13,673 nucleotides of DNA from Ahrensia sp. Its GTDB lineage: Bacteria; Pseudomonadota; Alphaproteobacteria; Rhizobiales; Rhizobiaceae. Positions within the stretch are counted from its first letter, which is position 1; each line of letters begins with the position of its first letter. The DNA lies in NCBI GenBank assembly GCA_002698425.1, contig NZXU01000114.1:1-13673 (forward strand). The letters are read 5' to 3'. The notes beneath the pieces were generated by a model, which was not told the origin of the DNA, made no database searches, and saw only the letters and a list, made by a program, of their open reading frames with translations. This document shows, piece after piece, positions 7,300-13,673 of the stretch. The translations under genes and the position numbers were made by a program.

Positions 7300-7430
7300 T
7301 CAAGAACGCGCCGTATCCTCCTCCCACGGACGTTCGAGATTTTCGAATGAGAAGGCTATCCTCCTCCCAGCCTTCCCATGAGCGAGACCGGGCCGCTATC
7401 CTCCTCCCAGCGCGCCCGGTCTTTTTTCTT
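7300..7430 (+). ncRNA. Triple anti-Shine-Dalgarno-loop sRNA (alpha-r14/cuckoo/CcsR-like)
   Basis: The predicted RNA of about 130 nt carries three hairpins whose 11-nt loops are identical, ATCCTCCTCCC. Hairpin 1 has stem CCGT/ACGG (7311-7314, 7326-7329), extendable by GAACG/CGTTC; hairpin 2 has a perfect 7-bp stem GAAGGCT/AGCCTTC (7351-7357, 7369-7375); hairpin 3 has about 12 bp with one bulged C and is the terminator. A small competing hairpin TTCGA/TCGAA lies at 7333-7347. Different stem sequences around identical loops argue for selection on loop and structure. CCTCCTCCC loops are the hallmark of alphaproteobacterial alpha-r14/cuckoo and CcsR RNAs, which bind ribosome-binding sites or titrate regulators. 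No open frame with a ribosome-binding site was found in it. The 5' end is predicted, not known. Confidence 0.8.
7386..7427 (+). terminator. Rho-independent terminator of the sRNA (third aSD hairpin)
   Basis: GACCGGGC/GCCCGGTC-type pairing (7386-7393 with 7414-7421) continues through CGCT/AGCG (7394-7397 with 7409-7412), with a bulged C at 7413 and the loop ATCCTCCTCCC at 7398-7408. Six T residues follow (7422-7427), then C and four more T. The same element thus serves as terminator and as a display for the third anti-Shine-Dalgarno motif. It also encodes, on the other strand, the last residues and stop codon of the convergent GMC oxidoreductase. Confidence 0.85.
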
Positions 7431-9072
7431 TTCGAACCGCTTTAGCTTTTCCCGCGATCATGTCGGCGGCCTTTTCGGCGATCATGATCGTCGGCGCGTT
7501 CGTATTGCCGCCGATCAGTGTCGGCATGATCGAGGCGTCGACGACGCGCAGGCCATCGATCCCGCGAACGCGCAATTCGGGATCGACCACGGCCATGTCG
7601 TCCATCCCCATCCGGCAGGTTCCGACCGGGTGATAGACCGTGTCGGCGCGCCGGCGGATATGATCCATGAGATCGGCATCCTCCGTCACGCCTTCCAGAT
7701 AGACCTCGCGGCCGCGAAACGGCGCGAGCGCGGGCGCTTCGAGGATGCGGCGCGTGAGTTTCGCGCCCTTGAGCAGCAGTTGCGCGTCGCGCTCGTCCGA
7801 GAGGAACCGCGGATCGATCAAAGGCGCGGCGCGCGGGTTCGGTCCGGCCAGCCGCACCTCGCCGCGCGCATGCGGCCGCAACACGCAGACATGGCAGGAA
7901 TAGCCGAACCCCCAATGCAGCTTGCGCGAATGATCGTCGACCAGCGCCGCGACGAAATGCAATTGCAGATCGGGGCGCTCGAGATCCGGTTCGGACCGGA
8001 TGAAGGCGCCACCCTCAGCGCCCGGAGAAGCGACCAGGCCGGTGCCGTCGCGACGCCAGCGCAGGATCTCGCGCAGAAGGTTCACCGCGCCGGACGGATT
8101 GACGCCGAGCACGTCCCGGTCATGCGTGCGATAGCCGAGGATGAAATCGATATGATCCTGAAGGTTCTTGCCGACGCCCGGCAGATCGTGACGGACATCG
8201 ACGCCCGCTTGCTTGAGCTCGTCTCCCGGCCCGATGCCGGACAGAAGCAGCAGTTGCGGCGAGTTGAAGGAACCGCCGCTGAGGATGACTTCGCGGCGTG
8301 CGCCGATCTTCAGCTTCTCCCGCCCGCTGCGAACCGCGAGGCCGGCGGCGCGCCTCCCGTCGAACAGGATGCGCGTCGCCAGCGTCCGCGTCATCACGGT
8401 CAGGTTCGGCCGATCCATGACCGGATGAAGATAGGCGGCGGCGGCCGAGCAACGCTCGCCTGTCCGGTCCGGACCCGTTTCCCCCGGGCGGAATTGCGTC
8501 ACCTGGTAGAGGCCCGCGCCTTCCTGTTGCGGACCGTTGAAATCGTCGTTGCGCGGAATTTGCGTCTCGGCGCAGGCCTCGATGAAAGCTCTGGAGATCG
8601 CCCGCGGCGTCCGCTGTTCGGAAACGTGGAGCGGGCCGGCATCGCCATGGAGCGCATCCGCGCCGCGTTCATTGTTCTCGGCGCGCCGGAAATAGGGCAG
8701 CACGTCCCGCCAGCCCCAGCCGGGACAGCCCGCTTCGGCCCAGTCATCATAGTCGTTCGGATGACCTCGCGTGTAGAGCATCGCGTTGATGGCCGAGGAA
8801 CCGCCAAGCGCGCGGCCGCGCGGCTGGTATCCCCTGCGGCCGTTCAGGCCCGGCTGCGGCTCGGTGTGATAGGCCCAGTTGTTGATGCGGCCGTAGCCTG
8901 GCAGCATCGTGATGACGCCCAGAGGCGCGCGGATCAGGATATCCCTGCCCTCGCCGCCGGCCTCGACAAGGCAGACCGTCACGTCCGGGTTCTCGGAGAG
9001 CCGCGCCGCAAGCGCCGAGCCCGCGGACCCGCCGCCGGCTATGACATAATCGAATTGTCCCGCGTCGCGCAT
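7396..9072 (-). CDS. GMC-family FAD oxidoreductase (choline dehydrogenase-like)
   Basis: A 558-aa glucose-methanol-choline oxidoreductase, which oxidises an alcohol using FAD. The FAD-binding VIAGGGSAGSALAARLSE spans 10-27, the first GMC signature GRALGGSSAINAMLYTRG follows near 85-102, the second signature GSFNSPQLLLLSGIGP is central, and the C-terminal catalytic pair is H481 (HPVGTCRMG) and N525 (GGNTNAP). The HPVGTC form and general context do not fix the substrate; aliphatic alcohols, polyethylene glycol-type or choline-like substrates are all possible, and no betB or betI lies nearby. GGGAGGAG sits 2 bases before the ATG, a strong ribosome-binding site that is also an 8-base complement of the sRNA loops. 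Its 3' end overlaps the sRNA terminator by about 35 bp on the opposite strand. Confidence 0.92.
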   Translation of the reverse strand: MRDAGQFDYVIAGGGSAGSALAARLSENPDVTVCLVEAGGEGRDILIRAPLGVITMLPGYGRINNWAYHTEPQPGLNGRRGYQPRGRALGGSSAINAMLYTRGHPNDYDDWAEAGCPGWGWRDVLPYFRRAENNERGADALHGDAGPLHVSEQRTPRAISRAFIEACAETQIPRNDDFNGPQQEGAGLYQVTQFRPGETGPDRTGERCSAAAAYLHPVMDRPNLTVMTRTLATRILFDGRRAAGLAVRSGREKLKIGARREVILSGGSFNSPQLLLLSGIGPGDELKQAGVDVRHDLPGVGKNLQDHIDFILGYRTHDRDVLGVNPSGAVNLLREILRWRRDGTGLVASPGAEGGAFIRSEPDLERPDLQLHFVAALVDDHSRKLHWGFGYSCHVCVLRPHARGEVRLAGPNPRAAPLIDPRFLSDERDAQLLLKGAKLTRRILEAPALAPFRGREVYLEGVTEDADLMDHIRRRADTVYHPVGTCRMGMDDMAVVDPELRVRGIDGLRVVDASIMPTLIGGNTNAPTIMIAEKAADMIAGKAKAVRKEKRPGALGGG

Positions 9073-9156
9073 GTCTCCTCCCTGCCGCCGAATCCCGTTT
9101 GCACCCTATCCCATCACAATTCTTAAAACCGGCCAGAAAAAGCTGATTGGGAACGC

Positions 9157-9170
9157 GCGGCCCGGGCCGC
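9157..9170. repeat. 14-bp perfect palindrome in the divergent region
   Basis: GCGGCCCGGGCCGC is self-complementary and lies about midway between the divergent GMC gene (start 9072) and the small secreted protein gene (start 9223). It could be an operator, but palindromes of this composition arise easily in GC-rich DNA. Confidence 0.3.
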
Positions 9171-9222
9171 TAGCGTCGGGACGCCGGGGGGCGACATTGG
9201 ACCATTCAGGAGGACCGTCCAT

Positions 9223-9624
9223 ATGCGCATCCGGCCGCCAAGCCTTGTCCTTGCATTTCTTCCGCTCGCCTTTTCCGCCCATGCGGCGGATTTTTCCTGC
9301 GCCGGCCTCGTGCCTCAAGGCTCAAGCATGGTTTGCGCGGGCTTCGAACCCAACTGGGCGATCGAACTGAAATGCGATGGCGAGCTGACATCGAATTTCA
9401 CCGACGCCTTTTCCGGCGCCATCGCGGTCACGCCGGGCGAGGTTTCCGTGCTTTCGCGAAATCCCTGGCGGATCGAGACGAGCCATCCCGTCACCGGGAC
9501 GATCGCCTATACGCCGGCTGGCTGCACGGATGAAAGTGACCGGGTCTACGACTTCACCTTCACGCCGACCGGCGCGCCGGGGTTGAGCGCTCCGTTCTAC
9601 CCGTTTTGCTGCCGTCTGGAGTGA
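9223..9624 (+). CDS. Small secreted cysteine-rich protein (hypothetical)
   Basis: A 133-aa protein with a clear signal peptide: basic MRIR, a hydrophobic stretch PSLVLAFLPLAFS and a likely cleavage after AHA (residue 22). The mature chain holds six cysteines (26, 38, 51, 101, 129, 130), an even number consistent with disulfides in the periplasm. The segment CAGFEPNWAIELKCDG (38-53) resembles the 'G-x-EPFW-x-l' motif of uncharacterised COG3650-type envelope proteins, giving a tentative family link and no function. AGGAGGA (9208-9214) is a strong ribosome-binding site. It is transcribed divergently from the GMC gene and converges on the response regulator with an 11-bp gap. Confidence 0.75.
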   Translation: MRIRPPSLVLAFLPLAFSAHAADFSCAGLVPQGSSMVCAGFEPNWAIELKCDGELTSNFTDAFSGAIAVTPGEVSVLSRNPWRIETSHPVTGTIAYTPAGCTDESDRVYDFTFTPTGAPGLSAPFYPFCCRLE

Positions 9625-9626
9625 GA

Positions 9627-9645
9627 GGCGGCTTTTCAGGCCGCC
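9627..9645. terminator. Possible bidirectional hairpin between convergent genes
   Basis: GGCGGC (9627-9632) and GCCGCC (9640-9645) enclose a 7-base spacer directly after the secreted-protein stop, and the response regulator's stop codon lies in the loop. No T-run follows on either strand, so it is at best a weak or factor-assisted terminator. Confidence 0.35.
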
Positions 9646-10010
9646 CGGACAGCCGAGAGGCCGCCGGCGATGTCGCGTTCGGTATAGGGCTTGGCGACCA
9701 CGGTGTGTCCGAGGAAATCCTCGCTGATGCCGCTTGCGCCATAGCCGCTGGCGAACATGAGCGGGATGCCGAGCGCCTGCAGGCGGCGGGCGTGCGGATA
9801 GATTTCCTCGCCCGCGATATTGATATCGAGAATGGCCACATCCGCCTGGAAACCGGTCTCGAGCGCCGCATCCAGATCGATCAGGCTCGATATAGGCCCG
9901 ATCACGGTATGACCGAGATCGAGGAGGATGGTCTCCAGATTCATGGCGACGAGGCTTTCGTCCTCGACGACGAGGACCGACAACGGTCTAGGCTTTATGG
10001 CGATGTTCAT
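9636..10010 (-). CDS. Single-domain response regulator (CheY-like receiver)
   Basis: The 124-aa product is a stand-alone receiver domain: acidic pocket E16/D17 in VVEDE, phospho-acceptor D62 in AILDINI, and conserved lysine K107 in AKPY. The usual T/S position is FASGYG (86-91). There is no output domain, so it probably relays or drains phosphate, as single-domain regulators paired with HWE kinases often do in alphaproteobacteria. Its ATG lies 23 nt inside the end of the upstream kinase gene, with GAGAGCCC ahead of it, so the pair is translationally coupled and shares the EcfG-type promoter at 11541-11565. Confidence 0.93.
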   Translation of the reverse strand: MNIAIKPRPLSVLVVEDESLVAMNLETILLDLGHTVIGPISSLIDLDAALETGFQADVAILDINIAGEEIYPHARRLQALGIPLMFASGYGASGISEDFLGHTVVAKPYTERDIAGGLSAVRAA

Positions 10011-11505
10011 TTTGGGCTCTCACGCCGCGCAATGCGGCGGCTTCGAGCCTGATATTACATGAGAAGCCTTCGTCGCGATAGACGGGTTCGAGGGCGCCGC
10101 CGAACTCGCGCAGGACGATGCTCTCGATCAGCCGCGTGCCGAATCCCTTCCTTGTCGGCTCGGTCACGGGCGGGCCGCCGGTCTCGCGCCAGGACAGCGT
10201 CAGATTGCCGTCGGGCTCTTCCTTCCAGACGATCCGGACGCTGCCTGCTTCGCCGCCCAGCGCGCCGTATTTGACCGCATTGGTCGCCAGTTCATGAACC
10301 AGCATGGCAAGGGAAATCGAGGCCTTTGGCGAGAGCCTGAAAGGCGGACCATCAAGGGAGACACGCCCCGAATTGAAGAGCGAGACTTCCTGACCGATGA
10401 CCGCGCCGAGATCGGCGCTGGTCCACTCCTGGGCGCTGAGGAGGTTATGCGCGTTGGAGAGTGCGGCCAGGCGCGACTCGATGTCCCGTTTTGCGGTGTC
10501 GGCATCCGGCGCTGAGCGCAAAGTCTGCGACACGATCGACTGGACCGAGGCAAGCGTGTTCTTCACGCGATGGTTCAACTCGGCCAGCAGAAGCCTTTGA
10601 CGGCGCTGCCTTTTCACGTCCTCCGTACGGTCGCTGCCCTGCACGAAAACGCCGATGATGGCCCCTTGGGCGTCGCGGATCGCGTCATAGGAGAAATCCA
10701 GAAAGGTCTCGCGCGCGACGTCGTCGCCCGGTTTCCGCAGCATCAGGCGCGTCGCTTCCGCCTGGTATTGGCGGCCGGTTCGATAGACACCGTCCAGCAG
10801 TTTCACAAAGCCCTGCTCCACCACTTCGGGAAGCGCTTCGGAGACGGGCTTGCCGATCAGTTCGCGGTCGCCGACGAGGCGGAGATAGGCGTCATTGGCG
10901 AAGGTGAAGACATGGTCGGGGCCGGAGAGGACGGCGAAGAAGCCGGGAGCGAGCTGGAACAGCCTGCGAAACTCGGCGCTCTCGTTCAACAGCGCCTGGT
11001 GTTGCAGTTCCACCTCGCGCGCCCGTTCGAGCAACTGGGTCTCGCCAGCGCGGAAAGGCAGGCTGGCGGCCTGGCGCAAGCCGACGATGTCGGTGACATC
11101 GACCGTATTCTGCATGACATAGCGCTCTCCGTCCCTGCCCAGGATCGGCGTATGCACGGCGGTCCAGTATCGGACCTCCATGCCGCCGCCCAGTTCGGGT
11201 GGGCGCGGCAGGTCGTAGGGGATGTAGGCGAGCGTGTCCTGCTCGCCCGTGTCGAGAACCCGGTTGAAGGAGTCGCGCAGGCGGCGGCCGCTTTCCCCGT
11301 CATTGGGAAAAAGATCGAAGAGATTGCGCCCCATCAGCTCGTCGCGGCGGCGCATGACCACCTGCTCATAGGCGCGGTTCACCGCCACGTAGCAATGGTT
11401 CCGGTCCAGGACCATGTGCGGAGACGGGAGTACGTCGAAGAGGTCGCCGAAATCGATCGCACCATCGCCACTCGGTGCGTTCTGGCCCTGCTGTTCGATA
11501 AGCAA
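9988..11505 (-). CDS. PAS-PAS HWE-family sensor histidine kinase
   Basis: A 505-aa soluble sensor kinase without transmembrane segments. Two PAS domains occupy about 20-140 and 180-290 (FANDAYLRLVGDRELIGKP at 202-220), followed by the phospho-acceptor block LLLAELNHRVKNTLASV with H312, and an HWE-type ATPase domain: HELATNAVKYGAL with N409, the W-x-E motif WRE (439-441), and GFGTRLIE (454-461). This family includes LOV, phytochrome and general-stress kinases; the signal sensed by these PAS domains is not evident, and no LOV cysteine motif is seen. Translation probably begins with TTG at 11505 preceded by a G7 tract; an in-frame stop lies just upstream and no ATG fits. The next gene is its likely partner receiver. 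Confidence 0.92.
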   Translation of the reverse strand: MLIEQQGQNAPSGDGAIDFGDLFDVLPSPHMVLDRNHCYVAVNRAYEQVVMRRRDELMGRNLFDLFPNDGESGRRLRDSFNRVLDTGEQDTLAYIPYDLPRPPELGGGMEVRYWTAVHTPILGRDGERYVMQNTVDVTDIVGLRQAASLPFRAGETQLLERAREVELQHQALLNESAEFRRLFQLAPGFFAVLSGPDHVFTFANDAYLRLVGDRELIGKPVSEALPEVVEQGFVKLLDGVYRTGRQYQAEATRLMLRKPGDDVARETFLDFSYDAIRDAQGAIIGVFVQGSDRTEDVKRQRRQRLLLAELNHRVKNTLASVQSIVSQTLRSAPDADTAKRDIESRLAALSNAHNLLSAQEWTSADLGAVIGQEVSLFNSGRVSLDGPPFRLSPKASISLAMLVHELATNAVKYGALGGEAGSVRIVWKEEPDGNLTLSWRETGGPPVTEPTRKGFGTRLIESIVLREFGGALEPVYRDEGFSCNIRLEAAALRGVRAQNEHRHKA

Positions 11506-11540
11506 TTCTGCCCCCCCGGATCTGGCCTTTAACTGACCAT

Positions 11541-11565
11541 AACGCGGGGGACGCGGAAAGGTTCC
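11541..11565 (-). promoter_or_regulatory. EcfG (general stress sigma factor)-type promoter
   Basis: On the minus strand GGAAC (11565-11561), 16 bases and CGTT (11544-11541) reproduce the alphaproteobacterial EcfG consensus GGAAC-N16/17-CGTT. The start would fall near 11534, about 30 nt ahead of the kinase's TTG codon. This places the kinase/regulator pair in the predicted general stress regulon. Confidence 0.75.
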
Positions 11566-11644
11566 AAAGAAATTTGCTTTTTTGACGCCCTGCCAGAGCT
11601 TTATCGAGGCGTCGGCGGTGCGGATACGGGGAGACTGTACCGAT

Positions 11645-12307
11645 CTAGCGCGGATGGCTCACCTGTAGCGACCGATCCAGCACATAACGGGCGATGTCCA
11701 GAGCGTCATCCGCGGTTCGCCTGAAGTCTTCCTTTATCGCGAGATCGGAAATCACGGCATTGACGAATGACGGGTCGAGTTTGCCGATTGTCTTTATCGT
11801 CGCGGCAACTTCCTCCTTCATCGCCGACAAGGCGGCGACGATCTCATCCTCATGGTCGCGGGCAGCGGCGGCAATGTCGAAAATGTCCCGCGGCTTGATC
11901 GAGCGGCCGCGATAATGGACTTTCTTGGCGATGACTTCCGGAATGCGCTCGACTTTGGTCTCGATGCCGAGCACCTTCATGATCCGGTAGGGATCGTCGG
12001 TCATTTCCGCGCTGACGATGAAATCGATCTCTCCAATTCCGGCGAATGCGATCTTGGAAAACCGGGCTCCGTCCGATGCGTAACCGGACGGCAGATTGTC
12101 CAGCTCATAGTCATGCTTCGCCAAATCGAGGTAAGGAAGCAACTGTGGATCATAGATGAATATGTCCACATCGTGGGAAAGGCGATGATCGAGCTGGATC
12201 ATCAGCGCGGTGCCGCCACCGAAGGTCCAGTGATCGATGACCTGTGCCTGATCGATCAGCGAAACGGCTTCACGAAACAGGACTTCCCAGTCCGACACGC
12301 GATTCAA
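11645..12307 (-). CDS. AbiEii/MenT-type nucleotidyltransferase (candidate toxin)
   Basis: The 220-aa protein has the core of AbiEii/AbiGii-family nucleotidyltransferases: FGGGTALMIQLDHRLSHDVDIF (29-50) with metal-binding D46 and D48, a third acidic residue D95 in GEIDFIV, and the later block IAKKVHYRGRSIKPRDIFDIAAA (126-148). Relatives act as toxins that block growth by nucleotide transfer, in AbiE phage-defence and MenAT systems; others have no shown toxicity. A TTG start at 12307 overlaps the preceding gene's stop by 4 nt (TTGA), indicating coupling; GTG at 12298 is an alternative. Codon use and GC look lower than in the flanking genes, a hint of horizontal acquisition. Confidence 0.85.
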   Translation of the reverse strand: MNRVSDWEVLFREAVSLIDQAQVIDHWTFGGGTALMIQLDHRLSHDVDIFIYDPQLLPYLDLAKHDYELDNLPSGYASDGARFSKIAFAGIGEIDFIVSAEMTDDPYRIMKVLGIETKVERIPEVIAKKVHYRGRSIKPRDIFDIAAAARDHEDEIVAALSAMKEEVAATIKTIGKLDPSFVNAVISDLAIKEDFRRTADDALDIARYVLDRSLQVSHPR

Positions 12308-12576
12308 GCAGCTTCAAGCGGATAGGTTTCGCCCGAAAACTTCGCAAACGCCGATGCCGCATATGCAAGCTTCGCCGGCCCGATACCATGCGACTTGGCG
12401 AATTCGAGCTGTAAAGAGGGAGACACCTCGCCAAAGAAAGAGGAAAGATGTCCGGGCTTGGTTTTCGCCAGCCCCGGATCCTGCAGGCAAAGCGCGAGCG
12501 TCATCTCGTCCAGCGGATAGCTGTACGGCGCGTTAATCGTCTCTAGGACGAGAGCGGGCTCGAAAGTCTTCGTCAT
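12304..12576 (-). CDS. Unrecognised 90-aa protein, candidate antitoxin
   Basis: This small protein (MTKTFEPALVLETINAPYSY... to ...GETYPLEAA) matches no family I recognise. It lacks the winged-helix and C-terminal domains of AbiEi antitoxins and has no obvious helix-turn-helix of common type. The order small gene first, nucleotidyltransferase second, with a 4-nt TTGA overlap, is typical of antitoxin-toxin operons. Its promoter region carries a perfect 10-bp inverted repeat around the -10, as expected if the product or complex represses its own gene. The ATG at 12576 has no Shine-Dalgarno and lies only a few bases after the predicted transcription start, suggesting leaderless translation. Antitoxin function is inference from position and length. 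Confidence 0.75.
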   Translation of the reverse strand: MTKTFEPALVLETINAPYSYPLDEMTLALCLQDPGLAKTKPGHLSSFFGEVSPSLQLEFAKSHGIGPAKLAYAASAFAKFSGETYPLEAA

Positions 12577-12610
12577 AGCAAGCGGAATATAGGCTTTTCG
12601 CGCTTGCTAT
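12575..12610 (-). promoter_or_regulatory. 10-bp inverted repeat operator spanning -10 and start codon
   Basis: ATAGCAAGCG (12575-12584) and CGCTTGCTAT (12601-12610) are exact reverse complements with a 16-bp spacer. One arm covers the predicted transcription start and the first bases of the ATG; the other touches the -35. The -10 lies in the spacer. The layout suits a repressor blocking RNA polymerase; if transcription began further upstream the same arms would form an RNA hairpin hiding the start codon. Confidence 0.65.
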
Positions 12611-12614
12611 TCAA
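12586..12614 (-). promoter_or_regulatory. Predicted promoter of the candidate toxin-antitoxin operon
   Basis: On the minus strand TTGAAT (12614-12609) and TATATT (12591-12586) are spaced by 17 bp, a good sigma70-type match. The start would be near 12578-12580, giving a leader of at most a few nucleotides before ATG at 12576. The promoter sits in the 65-bp gap behind ettA, so the pair can be expressed independently of it. Confidence 0.6.
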
Positions 12615-12641
12615 TTACAACGACCGTCCTCGTCGCGATGG

Positions 12642-13673
12642 CTACCGTGTCAGCCGCTTATAGGTCACCCGCTTCGGATTGACGCTGTCGGGGCCGAGGC
12701 GGCGGATCTTGTCGGCTTCGTAGTCCTCGAAGTTGCCTTCGAACCACTCGACATGGCTGTCGCCCTCGAAAGCGAGGATGTGGGTGGCGAGGCGGTCGAG
12801 GAACATGCGGTCGTGGCTGATGACCACGGCGCAGCCGGCGAAATTCTCCAGCGCCTCTTCCAGCGCGCCCAGCGTCTCGGTGTCGAGGTCGTTGGTCGGC
12901 TCGTCGAGGAGCAGGACGTTGCCGCCCTCCTTCAGGAGCTTGGCCAGATGGACGCGGTTGCGCTGGCCGCCGGACAGGGTGCCGACCTTCTGCTGCTGGT
13001 CGCCGCCCTTGAAGTTGAACGATCCGCAATAGGCGCGGCTGTTCACCTCGTGCTTGCCCAGCTTGATGATGTCATTGCCGCCGGAAATCTCCTCCCAGAC
13101 GGTCTTGTTGCCGTCGAGCGTGTCGCGGCTCTGGTCGACATAGGAGAGATTGACCGTGTCGCCGACGGTGATGGTGCCGCTGTCGGGCTGTTCCTGGCCG
13201 GTGATCATGCGGAACAGGGTCGTCTTGCCGGCGCCGTTCGGGCCGATGACGCCGACGATGCCGCCGGGCGGCAGCTTGAATTCCAGATCGTCGATCAGCA
13301 GGCGGTCGCCATAGCCCTTGGAGATGTGGTCGGCGACGATGACCTCGTTGCCGAGCCGCTCCCCGGCCGGGATGACGATCTGCGCGTCGCCGGGGCGGCG
13401 GTCATTGGCCGATTTGACCAGTTCGTCATAGGCGCGGATACGCGCCTTCGATTTGGCCTGACGGGCTTTCGGGCTGGAGGCGATCCATTCCTGCTCGCGC
13501 GACAGCGCCTTCTGGCGGGCGGCCTCCTCGCGGCCCTCCTGCTTCATGCGCTTCGCCTTGGCTTCCAGATAGGCGGTGTAGTTGCCCTCGTAGGGAATGC
13601 CGCGGCCGCGGTCGAGTTCGAGGATCCAGCCGGTGACGTTGTCGAGGAAGTAGCGGTCGTGGGTGATCATCAG
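12642..13673 (-). CDS. ettA: Energy-dependent translational throttle protein EttA (3' part)
   Basis: The window holds the C-terminal 343 codons of an ABC-F ATPase; the N-terminal part, including the first nucleotide-binding domain up to the first THDRYFLD switch, lies beyond the right edge. EttA binds the ribosomal E site and gates the first elongation cycle according to ATP/ADP level. Visible are the EttA-type linker ([28 protein letters not shown] and the basic P-site tether region [11 protein letters not shown]), then the second ATPase domain with Walker [10 protein letters not shown], signature LSGGQ, Walker [12 protein letters not shown] and SHDR switch. The ending [20 protein letters not shown] is characteristic of EttA rather than Uup or YheS. 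Transcription runs toward the candidate TA pair. Confidence 0.94.
   Translation of the reverse strand: MMITHDRYFLDNVTGWILELDRGRGIPYEGNYTAYLEAKAKRMKQEGREEAARQKALSREQEWIASSPKARQAKSKARIRAYDELVKSANDRRPGDAQIVIPAGERLGNEVIVADHISKGYGDRLLIDDLEFKLPPGGIVGVIGPNGAGKTTLFRMITGQEQPDSGTITVGDTVNLSYVDQSRDTLDGNKTVWEEISGGNDIIKLGKHEVNSRAYCGSFNFKGGDQQQKVGTLSGGQRNRVHLAKLLKEGGNVLLLDEPTNDLDTETLGALEEALENFAGCAVVISHDRMFLDRLATHILAFEGDSHVEWFEGNFEDYEADKIRRLGPDSVNPKRVTYKRLTR

Noticed and set aside
7315..7408. Three ATCCTCCTCCC copies as a CRISPR or tandem repeat
   Set aside because: Repeats are 11 nt at unequal spacing (43 and 40), each in a distinct hairpin loop; this is RNA structure, not an array of spacers.
7396..9072. 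Choline dehydrogenase betA
   Set aside because: GMC family is certain but no betB, betI or betC neighbours exist and the active-site block HPVGTC is shared by many other alcohol dehydrogenases.
7378..9126. 582-codon open frame on the plus strand opposite the GMC gene
   Set aside because: Runs through the sRNA terminator and is antisense to a gene with all GMC motifs; no protein family is recognisable in it.
9150..9176. Second EcfG promoter (GGAAC at 9150-9154)
   Set aside because: No CGTT at 16-17 bp; the nearest similar bases, CGTC, are at 19 bp or more.
10570..11532. 320-codon open frame on the plus strand opposite the histidine kinase
   Set aside because: Shadow of the kinase coding frame; no motifs and it would read through the kinase start region.
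12304..12576. AbiEi-type antitoxin
   Set aside because: At 90 aa it is far too short for AbiEi and no winged-helix pattern is visible, so only 'candidate antitoxin' is claimed.

Overview
The window is high-GC DNA with alphaproteobacterial character, most likely Hyphomicrobiales (Rhizobiales). The evidence is an Lrp/AsnC regulator divergent from trxB followed by a LysR regulator of VtlR/LsrB type, an HWE-family histidine kinase with a single-domain response regulator behind an EcfG-type promoter (GGAAC-N16-CGTT), a LAB_N lipid A protein, and a small RNA carrying CCTCCTCCC anti-Shine-Dalgarno loops. No rRNA, tRNA, insertion sequence or CRISPR array was seen. No database search was possible; family calls rest on motifs read from the sequence.

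Left third (1-4605, all +): envelope sugar genes. After the tail of an unidentified gene come a DPM/ArnC-like GT2 glycosyltransferase overlapping a LAB_N membrane protein, then UDP-glucose 6-dehydrogenase, UDP-glucuronate 4-epimerase and an FkbM-like protein. Together the middle pair would turn UDP-glucose into UDP-glucuronate and UDP-galacturonate for surface polysaccharide or lipid A.

Middle (4593-9624): an Lrp/AsnC gene (-) diverges from trxB-lysR (+). Just beyond lysR, 7193-7430 holds the most striking structure of the window. A 15-bp-period array of palindromes with two LysR-type T-N11-A boxes precedes a sigma70-like promoter and a roughly 130-nt RNA. Three hairpins of this RNA each display the identical loop ATCCTCCTCCC, and the third is also the intrinsic terminator. 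It resembles the alpha-r14/'cuckoo'/CcsR RNAs and sits next to the regulator whose relatives control or neighbour the AbcR sRNAs. Its terminator runs antisense into the 3' end of a convergent GMC oxidoreductase gene, whose ribosome-binding site is itself complementary to the loops. A small secreted cysteine-rich protein follows.

Right third (9636-13673, all -): an HWE histidine kinase/response regulator operon with a near-perfect EcfG general-stress promoter. Next is a two-gene unit of an unrecognised 90-aa protein overlapping an AbiEii-type nucleotidyltransferase, a candidate toxin-antitoxin module. Its promoter is bracketed by a perfect 10-bp inverted repeat that reaches the start codon. 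The 3' part of ettA (ABC-F) runs off the right edge. The candidate TA pair and the triple-loop sRNA are the two places most likely to hold undescribed biology.
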